Shown here: positions 27,353-36,591 of the stretch, piece by piece
How the letters are laid out: each line of letters opens with the position of its first letter
Numbering within the stretch: position 1 is the stretch's first letter
Assembly: GCA_017514785.1 (NCBI GenBank)
Contig: JAFWIO010000038.1
Span: forward strand, 1 to 62,301
DNA: 62,301 nt
Source of the DNA: Eubacterium sp.
GTDB lineage: Bacteria; Bacillota; Clostridia; Lachnospirales; Lachnospiraceae
Reading direction: 5' to 3'
Program-made: the position numbers and the translations under genes
Notes under the pieces: generated by a model
Told to the model about the DNA's origin: nothing
Seen by the model: only the letters and a program-made list of their open reading frames with translations
Databases searched by the model: none

Positions 27353-29878
27353 ATGAGTCAAAGTGAATTCTACGAAAAACTAAATAAGCTTTTTGCAGAA
27401 AAAGATATCGAAAAAGTTGGAGACTTTTTGGATAGTGAGTTAAAGTCGGCCAGAGAGTCGGGCGATGACTTGTTAAGTCTTGTCATCTTAAATGAAGCGA
27501 TAGGATTCAATAGAGATACTGGAAACTTTGACAAGAGCGTACTGTACTGTGATCAGTTGCTCACACTTATGAGAGATTTGAATATGGAAGGAACAGTGGA
27601 GTATGCCACTTCCTTACAAAATATTGCAAACGCATACAGAGCGGCCGGCAAAAAGGTAGAGTCACTTGGATACTATAACAATGTATTTAAGATTTACCGT
27701 GAAACTTTAGATGAAAATGACTATAGATTTGCTAGTTTACATAACAATATTGCTCTTTTGTATCAAGAGATGGGCAATTACATGATGGCTTGCGAGCATT
27801 TGAAGAAGGCGCTATCTATTATTGAACAACTTAATAATTCAAGAATAGAGGTTGCCACTACACTTGCTAATCTAGCAGCCAGTGAGATAGAACTAGGAGA
27901 ACTAGCAAATGCGAAAGAGCATTTGGAAAAGTCTCTAGAAATCTTTGGCGAGGACGAAGAGAAAAACTTCCATTACAGTGGGGCGCTATCTGCCATGGCG
28001 TCTTTGTTGGTGAAAGAGGGAAACACTGATGAAGCTGTCAAATACTTTGATGAAGCATTGGTGGAAATCGAAAAAAATATGGGCAAAGAAAGTAGCGCAT
28101 ATAAAACGGTTCTTGCAAATAGAGAAGAGATTGGCGGGAAGCTAGATGAGAGCAGTAGAAAAGCTCGCAAAGAAAAGAAGAAAGAAATAAAAGAAACTAG
28201 AAAACTCAAGAAAAAAGAGCAGAAGAAGATAGACAGAGAATCTGAGGATATTATAGAGGAAGCGACTGAGGTCATAGGCACAGAAGTGGAATCTATGGAA
28301 GCAGATGGACTTACTGGAATGGAGATTTGCCGCAAGTTCTACGAAGAATACGGCAGACAAATGATTCATGAGAAGTTCCCTCAGTATGAGAATCAGATGG
28401 CAGTTGGCTTAGTGGGCGAGGGCTCCGAAGTCTTTGGCTACGACGATGCATTCTCAAGAGACCATGACTTTGGACCGGGCTTTTGCATTTGGCTCCCAAA
28501 GGAAATGTACAAAACTATGGGAGACAAAGTACAAGAAGAGTACGACAAACTCCCTGATACATATATGGGAATAAAGCGTACTACCACCGAGATGGGCAAA
28601 GGCAGAGTTGGTGTTTGGAGAATGGGTGACTTCTTCGAAGAATACACAGGACACCGCACTGCGCCAGAATTAGCAGCGGAGTGGGTAGAGATAGATGACT
28701 ACAAACTAGCTACAGTGACAAACGGCGAAGTTTGGAGAGATGATTTGGGTGAGTTTACAAAGAGACGTCAAGGTTTTTTGGCGCAGCCACCTGAAGCATA
28801 TAGAGTTAAACTTGCCAGAATGATTAGTTCGATGGCTCAGATGGGCCAGGCTAACTATGCGCGTTCTATGGCTAGAAAAGATTATGTGACTGCAGAGATT
28901 TGTATCGCAAAATATATGGAAGATACTCTTCACTGCATTTTCCTACTTAATGATGCGTATGCGCCATACTATAAATGGTTGCTTACAGGCTCAAAGTCTT
29001 TGGAGATTTTGCCAGAAGTGGGCGATATGCTAAGGGCTTTGGCTGATACAAAAGACCAAAGAGAGCATTGGAAAGATTATAAGTACGATGCTATAACGAT
29101 CAATGAAAATGACCAGAAGGTTATGATTATTGAGATGATTGCAAAACTAGTTCTTAACGAACTTCAAGAGCAGGGAATCATTAAAGATAAGAAGAGTAAT
29201 TTCCTAGGAGATTATGTGCATGAGGTTTTGATGGCACCTCAGGCTGCTAGACTTGTGAAACCACAGACCAAGTCAAAGGATCAGATAATAGACGAGATTG
29301 TAAAACTAGAGTTTGAAGCCTTTGACAAAGTCCAAAACAAAGACGGCAGAGCAAGTTGTCAGGATGACTGGCCAACATTTAGCGTGATGAGAAAGAGTCA
29401 ATATATGACTTGGACAGATGAGATGCTAAAGGCACTTCTCAATCTTTGGAAAGAGAACAAGGCTAAAGGCTGGAATATGATTACTGAGAAGTATGCTAGG
29501 ATGATGGAGAGTACTTCGCCGGAGGAGTATAGGGAGTTAGAACCTAATCTTCCAGTGAAAGATGAGAAGACTAAAGCCATAGTTGACCAGATTGTGAGTA
29601 TACAAGTAGGCTGGATGGAAGAGTTCGCAAGAGAGTATCCAAAACTAGCTGAGAATGCCAGAGATATTACAGCCACAAGCGATAATATGTATAACACTTC
29701 ATATGAAACATATTTGCGAGGAGAACTTTTGACATACTCAAATGAGTTGATTAAAATGTATGGTGAGTTCATTGTTAAATTGTTCCATGAAGGAAAGAAT
29801 TTGGCGAGGATGACTATAGAAAATACTGCTAAGCTTCAAGGCTTTGAAAGTCTAGAGCAAGCAGAGGAGAGTAAGTAG
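27353..29878 (+). CDS. TPR - nucleotidyltransferase-like (DUF4037) - DUF4125 fusion protein
   Basis: From ATG 27353 (AAGGTGA spaced for it, better than the TTG at 27332) the protein has 841 residues. Residues about 30-260 hold five to six tetratricopeptide repeats. A Lys/Glu-rich coiled-coil linker follows (about 265-305). Residues about 310-520 match DUF4037, with a nucleotidyltransferase-like GEGSE (Gly357-Ser358-Glu359) and an Asp370-x-Asp372 pair. The C-terminal region (about 600-820), with DGRASCQDDWPTF, matches DUF4125. The order NTase-like plus a helical partner resembles MNT-HEPN architecture, an inference. It is cytoplasmic. It is followed after five bases by a BspA-like membrane protein. 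Confidence 0.8.
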   Translation: MSQSEFYEKLNKLFAEKDIEKVGDFLDSELKSARESGDDLLSLVILNEAIGFNRDTGNFDKSVLYCDQLLTLMRDLNMEGTVEYATSLQNIANAYRAAGKKVESLGYYNNVFKIYRETLDENDYRFASLHNNIALLYQEMGNYMMACEHLKKALSIIEQLNNSRIEVATTLANLAASEIELGELANAKEHLEKSLEIFGEDEEKNFHYSGALSAMASLLVKEGNTDEAVKYFDEALVEIEKNMGKESSAYKTVLANREEIGGKLDESSRKARKEKKKEIKETRKLKKKEQKKIDRESEDIIEEATEVIGTEVESMEADGLTGMEICRKFYEEYGRQMIHEKFPQYENQMAVGLVGEGSEVFGYDDAFSRDHDFGPGFCIWLPKEMYKTMGDKVQEEYDKLPDTYMGIKRTTTEMGKGRVGVWRMGDFFEEYTGHRTAPELAAEWVEIDDYKLATVTNGEVWRDDLGEFTKRRQGFLAQPPEAYRVKLARMISSMAQMGQANYARSMARKDYVTAEICIAKYMEDTLHCIFLLNDAYAPYYKWLLTGSKSLEILPEVGDMLRALADTKDQREHWKDYKYDAITINENDQKVMIIEMIAKLVLNELQEQGIIKDKKSNFLGDYVHEVLMAPQAARLVKPQTKSKDQIIDEIVKLEFEAFDKVQNKDGRASCQDDWPTFSVMRKSQYMTWTDEMLKALLNLWKENKAKGWNMITEKYARMMESTSPEEYRELEPNLPVKDEKTKAIVDQIVSIQVGWMEEFAREYPKLAENARDITATSDNMYNTSYETYLRGELLTYSNELIKMYGEFIVKLFHEGKNLARMTIENTAKLQGFESLEQAEESK

Positions 29879-29883
29879 AGAGA

Positions 29884-30822
29884 ATGGCAAACACAACCAC
29901 AAAAAGAATAAGAGGAGCAAAGAAAATAATTATTATTGATATCATCTTTTTCTTGATGATTGTGTTTATGGTGTCATTTGTTAAGTTCAGAAAACACGAG
30001 GCCTTGACTTACAAGGAAAATTACAAGTCACTTGATTTGAGTGGAACATGGTACATGGTGGATGTGGACGATGTCTTTGTCGTGGACATGGATGACGGAG
30101 ACTATGTAAAAAAAGATATAGACGGAAACCTTGTTAAGGAAGGTACATATAAAATAGGTGAGCACACTATCAATTTAGATGGAAGTGACTACCCAATTGA
30201 TTACACGGATGATTTCTTAGAGGCAGAGTATTTGGCCGATACAAAGGATTTGGAAGGATACTCTTTGTCTAAGCATTTTGAAGTTAAGATTCACGGAAAT
30301 TCTAACTACTATTTCTCTGTGAAAGAAGCAGCAGAGGATCAAGTGGATTTCAATATGACTACAAACGAGTATTACACAAGAGGTGGATTGTTTAATGACG
30401 AGGGATTTGCAATAGATGGAGATGACACGTTGGTTGCTTACACCGGAAAACAGGAAAGCGTTCGTGTGCCATCAGATGCTACTGATATAGCAGCAAATAC
30501 TTTCTCAACAGATTATGACAGAGCAAAGAAACTAAAGAAGGTAATAGTTCCTTCGTCGGTGAAGACTATTGAGTCTTATGCTTTTGCATTTTCAAATGTT
30601 GAGGAGATTAGTTTGAGTGAGGGAATTACTCAGATTCATGATAATGCTTTTGCAAATAGCAAATTAAAAGATATTTATCTTCCAGATTCTATAGATTACT
30701 TGGGAGACAATATCTTTGGAAATACAAAAGGTGTAAAGGTACACTGTACAAAAGATTCTGACACATTCAAATTCTTAAATGGGCATAATCAGAAAAAAGA
30801 TTTTGAAATAGTAGCAGACTAG
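29884..30822 (+). CDS. Membrane-anchored BspA-type leucine-rich-repeat protein
   Basis: The product has 312 residues with a basic N-terminus and one transmembrane helix (about 14-34). A beta-rich extracellular region at about 45-165 contains LSGTWYMVDVDD, recalling lipocalin-like or DUF-type beta barrels. Residues about 195-300 carry BspA/LRR_5 repeats (SVKTIESYAFAFS, GITQIHDNAFANS, SIDYLGDNIFGN). Such repeats often mediate protein or surface contacts. It begins five bases after the TPR-NTase gene and ends nine bases before a Ca2+ ATPase, so it is likely co-transcribed with both. A GAG-rich site precedes the ATG. Confidence 0.78.
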   Translation: MANTTTKRIRGAKKIIIIDIIFFLMIVFMVSFVKFRKHEALTYKENYKSLDLSGTWYMVDVDDVFVVDMDDGDYVKKDIDGNLVKEGTYKIGEHTINLDGSDYPIDYTDDFLEAEYLADTKDLEGYSLSKHFEVKIHGNSNYYFSVKEAAEDQVDFNMTTNEYYTRGGLFNDEGFAIDGDDTLVAYTGKQESVRVPSDATDIAANTFSTDYDRAKKLKKVIVPSSVKTIESYAFAFSNVEEISLSEGITQIHDNAFANSKLKDIYLPDSIDYLGDNIFGNTKGVKVHCTKDSDTFKFLNGHNQKKDFEIVAD

Positions 30823-30831
30823 GGGTAAGAG

Positions 30832-33462
30832 ATGGACAGTTTTAAAAAAACAGCAAATGAAGTTTTAAGTGGACTCGGAGTTAATCCTACGTTAGGACTT
30901 AACGATGAAGAAGTTAAGACTTCTAGAGAAAAGAATGGCACCAATTCCTTTGGCGAAGGGGAAAAGGTGTCTTTAATAAAGCGCATTTGGAATGCGGCTA
31001 CTGAGCCTATGCTCATTTTGCTTATCATAGCAGCAGTTATAACTGTAGCTGTGAACGTGGCAAATTACGTGCGTGGTAGCGAATACAATTTTATTGAGTG
31101 TATTGGTATTTTTGTGGCTATCGCACTTTGCGTGGTGATTACTGTTGTAACTGAGGGCAGGAGCGCCAAAGCGTTTGAAGAACTAAATAAGATTAATGAA
31201 GATACTTTGGTAAAAGTTATTCGAAACGGTGAAGCGCAGTATGTGACTCAGGGCGAGATTGTTGTTGGCGATATTATGCTTCTTGAAACGGGAGATAAGA
31301 TAGTGGCCGACGGCAGACTTATTGAGACTCAAGAACTAAATGTGGATGAGTCTACACTCACTGGTGAGAGTGACCATGTGACAAAGGATGAAAACTTTGT
31401 AGGGAATGATGAAACTCCTGTGGCGGAGAGACTGAATATGGTTTACTCTGGATGCTTTGTATCGGGCGGTACTGCAAAGATGGTAGTGACTGCAGTCGGA
31501 AAGAAGACAGAGTTTGGTTTGATAGCTGGCGAGTTATCAAGTGTGGAACAGTCCACTACACCACTTCAGGAAAAACTAGACAGAATGGGCAAGATGATTG
31601 CCATTCTTGGAATAGTGGCAGCGGTTGCCATTTTGGGTATTCAGATTTGGCAAATGCGTGCAGATTTGAATTTTGAGAGTATTTCGTCGGCGTTTATTAC
31701 AAGTATTGTCTTGATAGTAGCAGCAGTGCCTGAGGGACTTCCTACTATAGTGGCAGTTTCTTTGGCGTTAAATATTATAAAGATGAGCCGAGAGAATGCC
31801 TTGGTTAAGAAGTTAGTTGCGTGCGAGACTATCGGTTGTGTAAATATCATTTGCTCAGATAAGACTGGTACTCTTACAGAAAACAAAATGACAGTAAGAA
31901 AGTTTTATGCAAATGATGAGCTGTTAGAGCCAGATCAACTAAGAGACGAATACATTATTAAAAACTGCGCAATAAATTCAAATGCTAACTTGGCACAGGA
32001 AGAGGATGGATACTCATTTGTAGGAAATCCTACGGAGTGTGCGCTTCTAGTTGGACTCAAGAAATCTGGTTTTGAATACGAAGATATCAGAGATAAAACA
32101 GAAGAACTAAAAACTTTTGCCTTCTCATCACAGAAGAAGAGAATGACTCGAATTGTAAAGATGGACGGCAAAGTTATGGCATATATGAAGGGCAGTCCAG
32201 GCAAGATTCTAAACAGATGTAATAATGTGGATGAAGCCAAGAAAAAAGAATTGACTGACTTAATGCAATCATTCCAAGAGCAAGCGGGAAGATTGATTGG
32301 CTTTGCTCACAAGGAACTCGATTCATATAATGACGAGCCAGAAGAAGTATTGGAAAAGGACTTTGTCTTTGACGGGTTCGCTGTTATATCGGATCCAGTC
32401 AGTGATGATGTTTATGATTCTTTGGCGAAGTGCCATAAGGCGGGCATCGAAGTTAAGATGTTGACTGGTGATAATATCGTAACTGCTACAGCTATCGCAA
32501 ATGAGCTAGAACTTTTGGGCGAAGATGGAGTGGCTGTGGAAGCAGGCGACATTGATAAGATGAGCGATGAAGAACTGATTGAGGCTTTGAAGAAAATCAG
32601 AGTTATTGCTAGAAGTACACCTATGATCAAGATGAGAGTGGTTAAACTTCTTAAGGGTGAAGGAAACGTAGTGGCAGTAACAGGCGATGGAATAAATGAT
32701 GCACCGGCTATCAAGCATGCGGATGTAGGTATTGCAATGGGTATAGCCGGCACAGAGGTAACTAAGGAAGCGAGCGATATCGTACTTTTGGATGATTCGT
32801 TTACTACTATAGTAAAGGCGGTTAAGTGGGGTAGAGGAATTTATGAAAACTTTAAGCGTTTCATTCAGTTCCAACTAACTGTAAACGTCTCATCGGTGGT
32901 TGTTATTATTGTTTCTATAGTAGCTGGATTTAAGAGTCCGTTCACAGCGCTTGAACTTTTGTGGATTAACATTATTATGGATGGTCCACCGGCCCTTACT
33001 TTGGGATTAGAGCCAATGCGCGATAATCTATTTGATAAGAAACCGACAAAGAGAAATGAAAATATTATTTCAAAGGCTATGTTTGCAAGAATAATGCTTA
33101 ATGGTATTTTTATTTCAGTGATTTGTTTGGTTCAGTATTTTACAGATTTCTTAGGCGCCGGCAAAGATGGATCAGCCACAGTAATATTTACAATGTTTGT
33201 GCTATTCCAGTTGTTCAATGCATTTAACTGTAGAGAACTTGATACTACGCCAATGTATAAAAACATTTTGAAAAACAAACTAATGCTAGGAGTGTTCTTG
33301 CTAGTGTTAGCTATCCAGTTTGTTATTACACAGTTTGGAAAACCAGTATTTGGAACAGTTGGACTCTCAATGGCTGTATGGGGCAAGATGATATTAGTTG
33401 CACTATCAGTAGTTATTCTAAATGAGATAATCAAACTTGGAATGAGAATTATAAAAAAATAG
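30832..33462 (+). CDS. P-type Ca2+-transporting ATPase (P2 type)
   Basis: This pump exports a cation, most likely Ca2+, using ATP. The 876-residue protein has all P2-type landmarks: TGES at 177-180, phosphorylated Asp343 in SDKTGTLT, nucleotide-domain motif KGSPG (about 453), and hinge TGDGIND (617-623). The ion-site residues fit Ca2+: PEGLP in TM4 (300-304) and NIIMDGPPALTLG in TM6. About ten transmembrane helices are present, with a short N-terminal cytoplasmic part. It follows the BspA-like gene by nine bases and is closed by a terminator. Mn2+ or another cation cannot be excluded. Confidence 0.93.
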   Translation: MDSFKKTANEVLSGLGVNPTLGLNDEEVKTSREKNGTNSFGEGEKVSLIKRIWNAATEPMLILLIIAAVITVAVNVANYVRGSEYNFIECIGIFVAIALCVVITVVTEGRSAKAFEELNKINEDTLVKVIRNGEAQYVTQGEIVVGDIMLLETGDKIVADGRLIETQELNVDESTLTGESDHVTKDENFVGNDETPVAERLNMVYSGCFVSGGTAKMVVTAVGKKTEFGLIAGELSSVEQSTTPLQEKLDRMGKMIAILGIVAAVAILGIQIWQMRADLNFESISSAFITSIVLIVAAVPEGLPTIVAVSLALNIIKMSRENALVKKLVACETIGCVNIICSDKTGTLTENKMTVRKFYANDELLEPDQLRDEYIIKNCAINSNANLAQEEDGYSFVGNPTECALLVGLKKSGFEYEDIRDKTEELKTFAFSSQKKRMTRIVKMDGKVMAYMKGSPGKILNRCNNVDEAKKKELTDLMQSFQEQAGRLIGFAHKELDSYNDEPEEVLEKDFVFDGFAVISDPVSDDVYDSLAKCHKAGIEVKMLTGDNIVTATAIANELELLGEDGVAVEAGDIDKMSDEELIEALKKIRVIARSTPMIKMRVVKLLKGEGNVVAVTGDGINDAPAIKHADVGIAMGIAGTEVTKEASDIVLLDDSFTTIVKAVKWGRGIYENFKRFIQFQLTVNVSSVVVIIVSIVAGFKSPFTALELLWINIIMDGPPALTLGLEPMRDNLFDKKPTKRNENIISKAMFARIMLNGIFISVICLVQYFTDFLGAGKDGSATVIFTMFVLFQLFNAFNCRELDTTPMYKNILKNKLMLGVFLLVLAIQFVITQFGKPVFGTVGLSMAVWGKMILVALSVVILNEIIKLGMRIIKK

Positions 33463-33464
33463 AC

Positions 33465-33498
33465 AAAAAGCGATTAGAATATTCTAGTCGCTTTTTTA
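33465..33498 (+). terminator. Terminator after the Ca2+ ATPase gene
   Basis: A near-perfect palindrome (33465-33480 with 33481-33496, one G-U pair) with a terminal T-run. Confidence 0.9.
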
Positions 33499-33528
33499 TT
33501 GATAAAAATGACGTTCATATGGTAAAAT
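33499..33528 (+). promoter_or_regulatory. Promoter of the DUF975 gene
   Basis: TTGATA (33499-33504), an 18-base spacer, then TAAAAT (33523-33528), starting right after the terminator. Confidence 0.6.
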
Positions 33529-33556
33529 TATTGTATCTATGAGTAGGAGGGATATT

Positions 33557-34381
33557 ATGAATAGATTATTAATTAAGAAACAGGCAAAGGCATCACTAAA
33601 AGGTAAATGGGGTAGAGCTCTTGGATTATGTTTTGTAGCTGCTCTTTTGATTAGTATTATTCCATCTATTTTTTATGGAATAGGTTTTGGATCATCATCC
33701 ACTACACAGACAGCTGAGGGCGTTAAGATTACTGCAATAACACCTGCAGGAGCAATCTTTATGATTATTGGTGTGGTTGTACTTGTTATTATTGCACCAC
33801 TTTTCTCTTATGGTACTGTTAAAGCTTTCTTAAAAGCAAACAGAGGAGAAGATTTTACTGTAGGTAATGTATTTGACGGATTCAAAGAAAAACCAGGTAA
33901 GACTATTTGTACTGGTATTCTACAGTTCTTAGTAATTTGGCTATGCTACTTTATTCCATCATTTATAGCAGGAATCTTCCTAGGAACAGCTGCTAATAGA
34001 ATGAAACTATTTTGGGATTACGTTTGGTCTAATAACCACGGAAGAGTAGAATTCTTTGTTAAGCATGTAGGACCACGTTTGACACTAGCTCTAATGTTCT
34101 TTACATTAGCTATCATTTTGGGTGTTATCGCTACATTTATGTATGCAATGGTATACTATGTAAGAGTTGATAATCCAGATATGTCAGTTGTTCAGATACT
34201 TAAGACAAGTAGAAAGATTATGCACGGACGTAAGCTAGATTTCTTTGTACTTGGTGTTTCATTCATCGGATGGGTATGTGTATGTTACATTACTTGCGGA
34301 ATCGGATTCCTATGGTTAGCTCCATATATGCAAGCATGTACAGCTGCATTCTACGATGATGCAAAGGACAATATTATCTAA
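33557..34381 (+). CDS. DUF975 family membrane protein
   Basis: From ATG 33557 the protein has 274 residues; TAGGAGGG at 33543-33550 is spaced for this start, not for the in-frame ATG at 33539. The N-terminus AKASLKGKWGRAL and the C-terminal FIGWVCVCYITCGIGF with PYMQACTAAFYDD are typical of DUF975, a Firmicutes family of integral membrane proteins with no assigned function. Five to six transmembrane helices are visible. It is a single-gene unit between two terminators. Confidence 0.85.
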   Translation: MNRLLIKKQAKASLKGKWGRALGLCFVAALLISIIPSIFYGIGFGSSSTTQTAEGVKITAITPAGAIFMIIGVVVLVIIAPLFSYGTVKAFLKANRGEDFTVGNVFDGFKEKPGKTICTGILQFLVIWLCYFIPSFIAGIFLGTAANRMKLFWDYVWSNNHGRVEFFVKHVGPRLTLALMFFTLAIILGVIATFMYAMVYYVRVDNPDMSVVQILKTSRKIMHGRKLDFFVLGVSFIGWVCVCYITCGIGFLWLAPYMQACTAAFYDDAKDNII

Positions 34382-34409
34382 GAAATAATAAATAATTTAT
34401 TTATAAAAG

Positions 34410-34440
34410 ACAGGTGTTACTATTAACACCTGTTTTTTAT
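34410..34440 (+). terminator. Terminator after the DUF975 gene
   Basis: A perfect 10-bp stem (34410-34419 with 34424-34433), a 4-base loop and TTTTTT. Confidence 0.93.
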
Positions 34441-34445
34441 TTCAA

Positions 34446-34474
34446 TTGACATTGAACACCCTTTATACTATAAT
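34446..34474 (+). promoter_or_regulatory. Consensus promoter of the aspS T-box leader
   Basis: TTGACA (34446-34451), a 17-base spacer and TATAAT (34469-34474): a perfect sigma-A promoter. The start of transcription is expected near 34481. Confidence 0.92.
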
Positions 34475-34480
34475 GAACGG

Positions 34481-34761
34481 CAAATGGCGAAGACAAAGAG
34501 AAGTAGCCGTACTTATCGCTATGAGAGAGTGGGTGATGGTGAGATACCCATAGAATGAATTACGGTGAATAACACTTTCGAGCTGCAAACTGAAAACTTA
34601 GGTTAGTAGGTGCGCCGTAGCCAGTCGTTAATGGCAGGAAAATCAAATGCGATTTACCGATGAGGGGTTGTTTAAAACAACAATTCAGGTGGTACCGCGG
34701 GCAAAGTTTATGAATATAAAAGTCCGTCCTGAAAGCTTTGACTTTTGGGGTGGGCTTTTTC
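34481..34761 (+). ncRNA. T-box riboswitch with an Asn (AAC) specifier, controlling aspS
   Basis: The T-box core AGGTGGTACCGCGG is at 34687-34700. Stem I has AGTA (34502-34505) below the helix GCCGTA/TACGGT (34506-34511, 34561-34566). Opposite is GAA (34567-34569), one base, then AAC (34571-34573) and A, flanked by AAAG/CTTT pairing. This is the GAA-N-codon-A layout of known specifier loops, as in glyQS. AAC reads tRNA-Asn. An 18-bp terminator (34718-34735 with 34742-34759, all paired including G-U) with a T-tail competes with the antiterminator. Uncharged tRNA-Asn should therefore raise aspS expression. Confidence 0.93.
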
Positions 34762-34809
34762 AATTGGAAAAACACTCCAAGGGAAGAACTTAAAAAAGGA
34801 GTAAGAGTT

Positions 34810-36561
34810 ATGGATTTCAAAAACAAGTACAGAGAAGTGACAATGGACAAGATTTCTGAGTCTAACGTGGGCGATACACTAAGAATCGCTGGTTGGATTG
34901 AGAACATTCGTGATCACGGTGGTGTTTCATTTATTGACCTTCGTGATATGTACGGTGTGATGCAAGTAGTTATGCGTGACACTTCTCTTTTAGAGGGATT
35001 AACTAGAGAAGACTGTATTTCAGTGGAAGGTCCTATCCAACACAGAGATGAGGAGACTTACAATCCAAAGATTCCTACAGGAACTATTGAGTTAGAAGCC
35101 AAAGAAGTAGATGTTTTGGGTAAAGTTTACAAGCAACTTCCATTTGAGATAGTTACTTCAAAGGAAACTAGAGAAGATGTTCGTCTAAAGTATCGATATC
35201 TAGATCTTAGAAACCCTAAGGTAAAAGATAATATTGTATTTAGATCAGAACTTATTGCTTATCTTAGAAATAAGATGACAGAGATGGGATTTATGGATAT
35301 TCAAACTCCAATCCTATGTGCTTCATCACCAGAGGGAGCTAGAGACTATATTATCCCTTCAAGAAAGTTTAAGGGTAAGTTTTATGCTTTGCCTCAGGCG
35401 CCTCAACAGTACAAGCAGCTACTTATGGTGTCAGGCTTTGATAAGTATTTCCAAATTGCACCATGTTTCAGAGATGAGGATGCAAGAGCAGACAGAACTC
35501 CTGGCGATTTCTACCAGCTAGACTTTGAGATGGCCTTCTCTACAGAAGAAGACGTGTTCAAAGTGGGAGAGGAAGTATTGGCTGATACATTTAACAAGTT
35601 TAAGCCAGAAGGTTACGAAGAGATAACTACTCCATTTCCAGTATTTACATATGAAGAGGCTATGCTTAAATACGGTACAGATAAGCCGGATTTGAGAAAC
35701 CCACTAGAGATTATCGATTTAACAGACTTTTTCCAGAGATGTACATTTAAACCATTCCATGGAAAAACTGTTAGAGCTATAAAGGTTCACGCAGATATGT
35801 CAAAGGGCTTCCACGAGAAGCTACTTAAGTTTGCTCAGAGCATTGGTATGGGCGGACTTGGTTATTTGGAAGTGAAAGAAGATATGTCATACAAGGGACC
35901 AATCGATAAATTTATTCCAGACGACATGAAAGAAGAGATTCGAGAGACTGCAGGTTTGGAAGTGGGAGATACTATCTTCTTTATCGCGGACAAAGAAAAG
36001 CAAGCATCACTTTATGCGGGCGAGATTCGTACAGCGCTTGGTGAGAGATTAGAGTTAATAGAAGATAAGAAGTTTATGTTCTGTTATATTCACGACTTCC
36101 CAATGTATGAGTATGACCCTGAGACAAAGAAGATGATATTTACACATAACCCATTCTCAATGCCACAAGGTGGATTAGAGGCGCTCGAGACAAAGGATCC
36201 AGAAGAGATTCTTGCATACCAGTTTGATATTGTATGTAACGGTGTTGAACTTTCATCAGGAGCTGTCAGAAACCACGATATGAAGATTATGGTTAAGGCA
36301 TTTGAGATTGCTGGATATACAGAGGATGACTTGAAAGAAAAATTCGGTGCGTTGTATAACGCATTCCAGTACGGTGCACCACCTCACGCAGGTATGGCAC
36401 CAGGAGTTGATAGAATGATTATGCTTCTAAGAGAAGAAGAGAACATCCGTGAAGTAATTCCATTCCCAATGAATGGTAACGCTCAGGATATGATGTGTGG
36501 AGCACCAGGTGAAGTAAGTGAAATGCAACTTAGAGAAGCACACATTAAGGTACGTGATTAA
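34810..36561 (+). CDS. aspS: Aspartyl-tRNA synthetase, probably non-discriminating (Asp/Asn)
   Basis: From ATG 34810 (AAAGGAG upstream) the protein has 583 residues, a bacterial-type AspRS. The N-terminal OB fold binds the anticodon. The catalytic core shows FRDEDARADRTPGDFYQLDF (motif 2 region, about 217-236) and GMAPGVDRMIMLL (motif 3, about 531-543), with the bacterial GAD insertion between. The OB-fold sequence RDHGG (His36) matches the His-type reported for a non-discriminating AspRS rather than the Leu-type of E. coli. With an Asn T-box and gatCAB nearby, it most likely makes Asp-tRNA-Asn as well as Asp-tRNA-Asp. A frame extension back to 34738 lies in the terminator and is rejected. 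Confidence 0.95.
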   Translation: MDFKNKYREVTMDKISESNVGDTLRIAGWIENIRDHGGVSFIDLRDMYGVMQVVMRDTSLLEGLTREDCISVEGPIQHRDEETYNPKIPTGTIELEAKEVDVLGKVYKQLPFEIVTSKETREDVRLKYRYLDLRNPKVKDNIVFRSELIAYLRNKMTEMGFMDIQTPILCASSPEGARDYIIPSRKFKGKFYALPQAPQQYKQLLMVSGFDKYFQIAPCFRDEDARADRTPGDFYQLDFEMAFSTEEDVFKVGEEVLADTFNKFKPEGYEEITTPFPVFTYEEAMLKYGTDKPDLRNPLEIIDLTDFFQRCTFKPFHGKTVRAIKVHADMSKGFHEKLLKFAQSIGMGGLGYLEVKEDMSYKGPIDKFIPDDMKEEIRETAGLEVGDTIFFIADKEKQASLYAGEIRTALGERLELIEDKKFMFCYIHDFPMYEYDPETKKMIFTHNPFSMPQGGLEALETKDPEEILAYQFDIVCNGVELSSGAVRNHDMKIMVKAFEIAGYTEDDLKEKFGALYNAFQYGAPPHAGMAPGVDRMIMLLREEENIREVIPFPMNGNAQDMMCGAPGEVSEMQLREAHIKVRD

Positions 36562-36591
36562 TTTAAAAGTAATTTGCGTGTGAGGTGAATT

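Noticed and set aside
34738-34809. N-terminal extension of AspRS
   Set aside because: It is translated from the T-box terminator hairpin; the correct start at 34810 has AAAGGAG and the family N-terminus.
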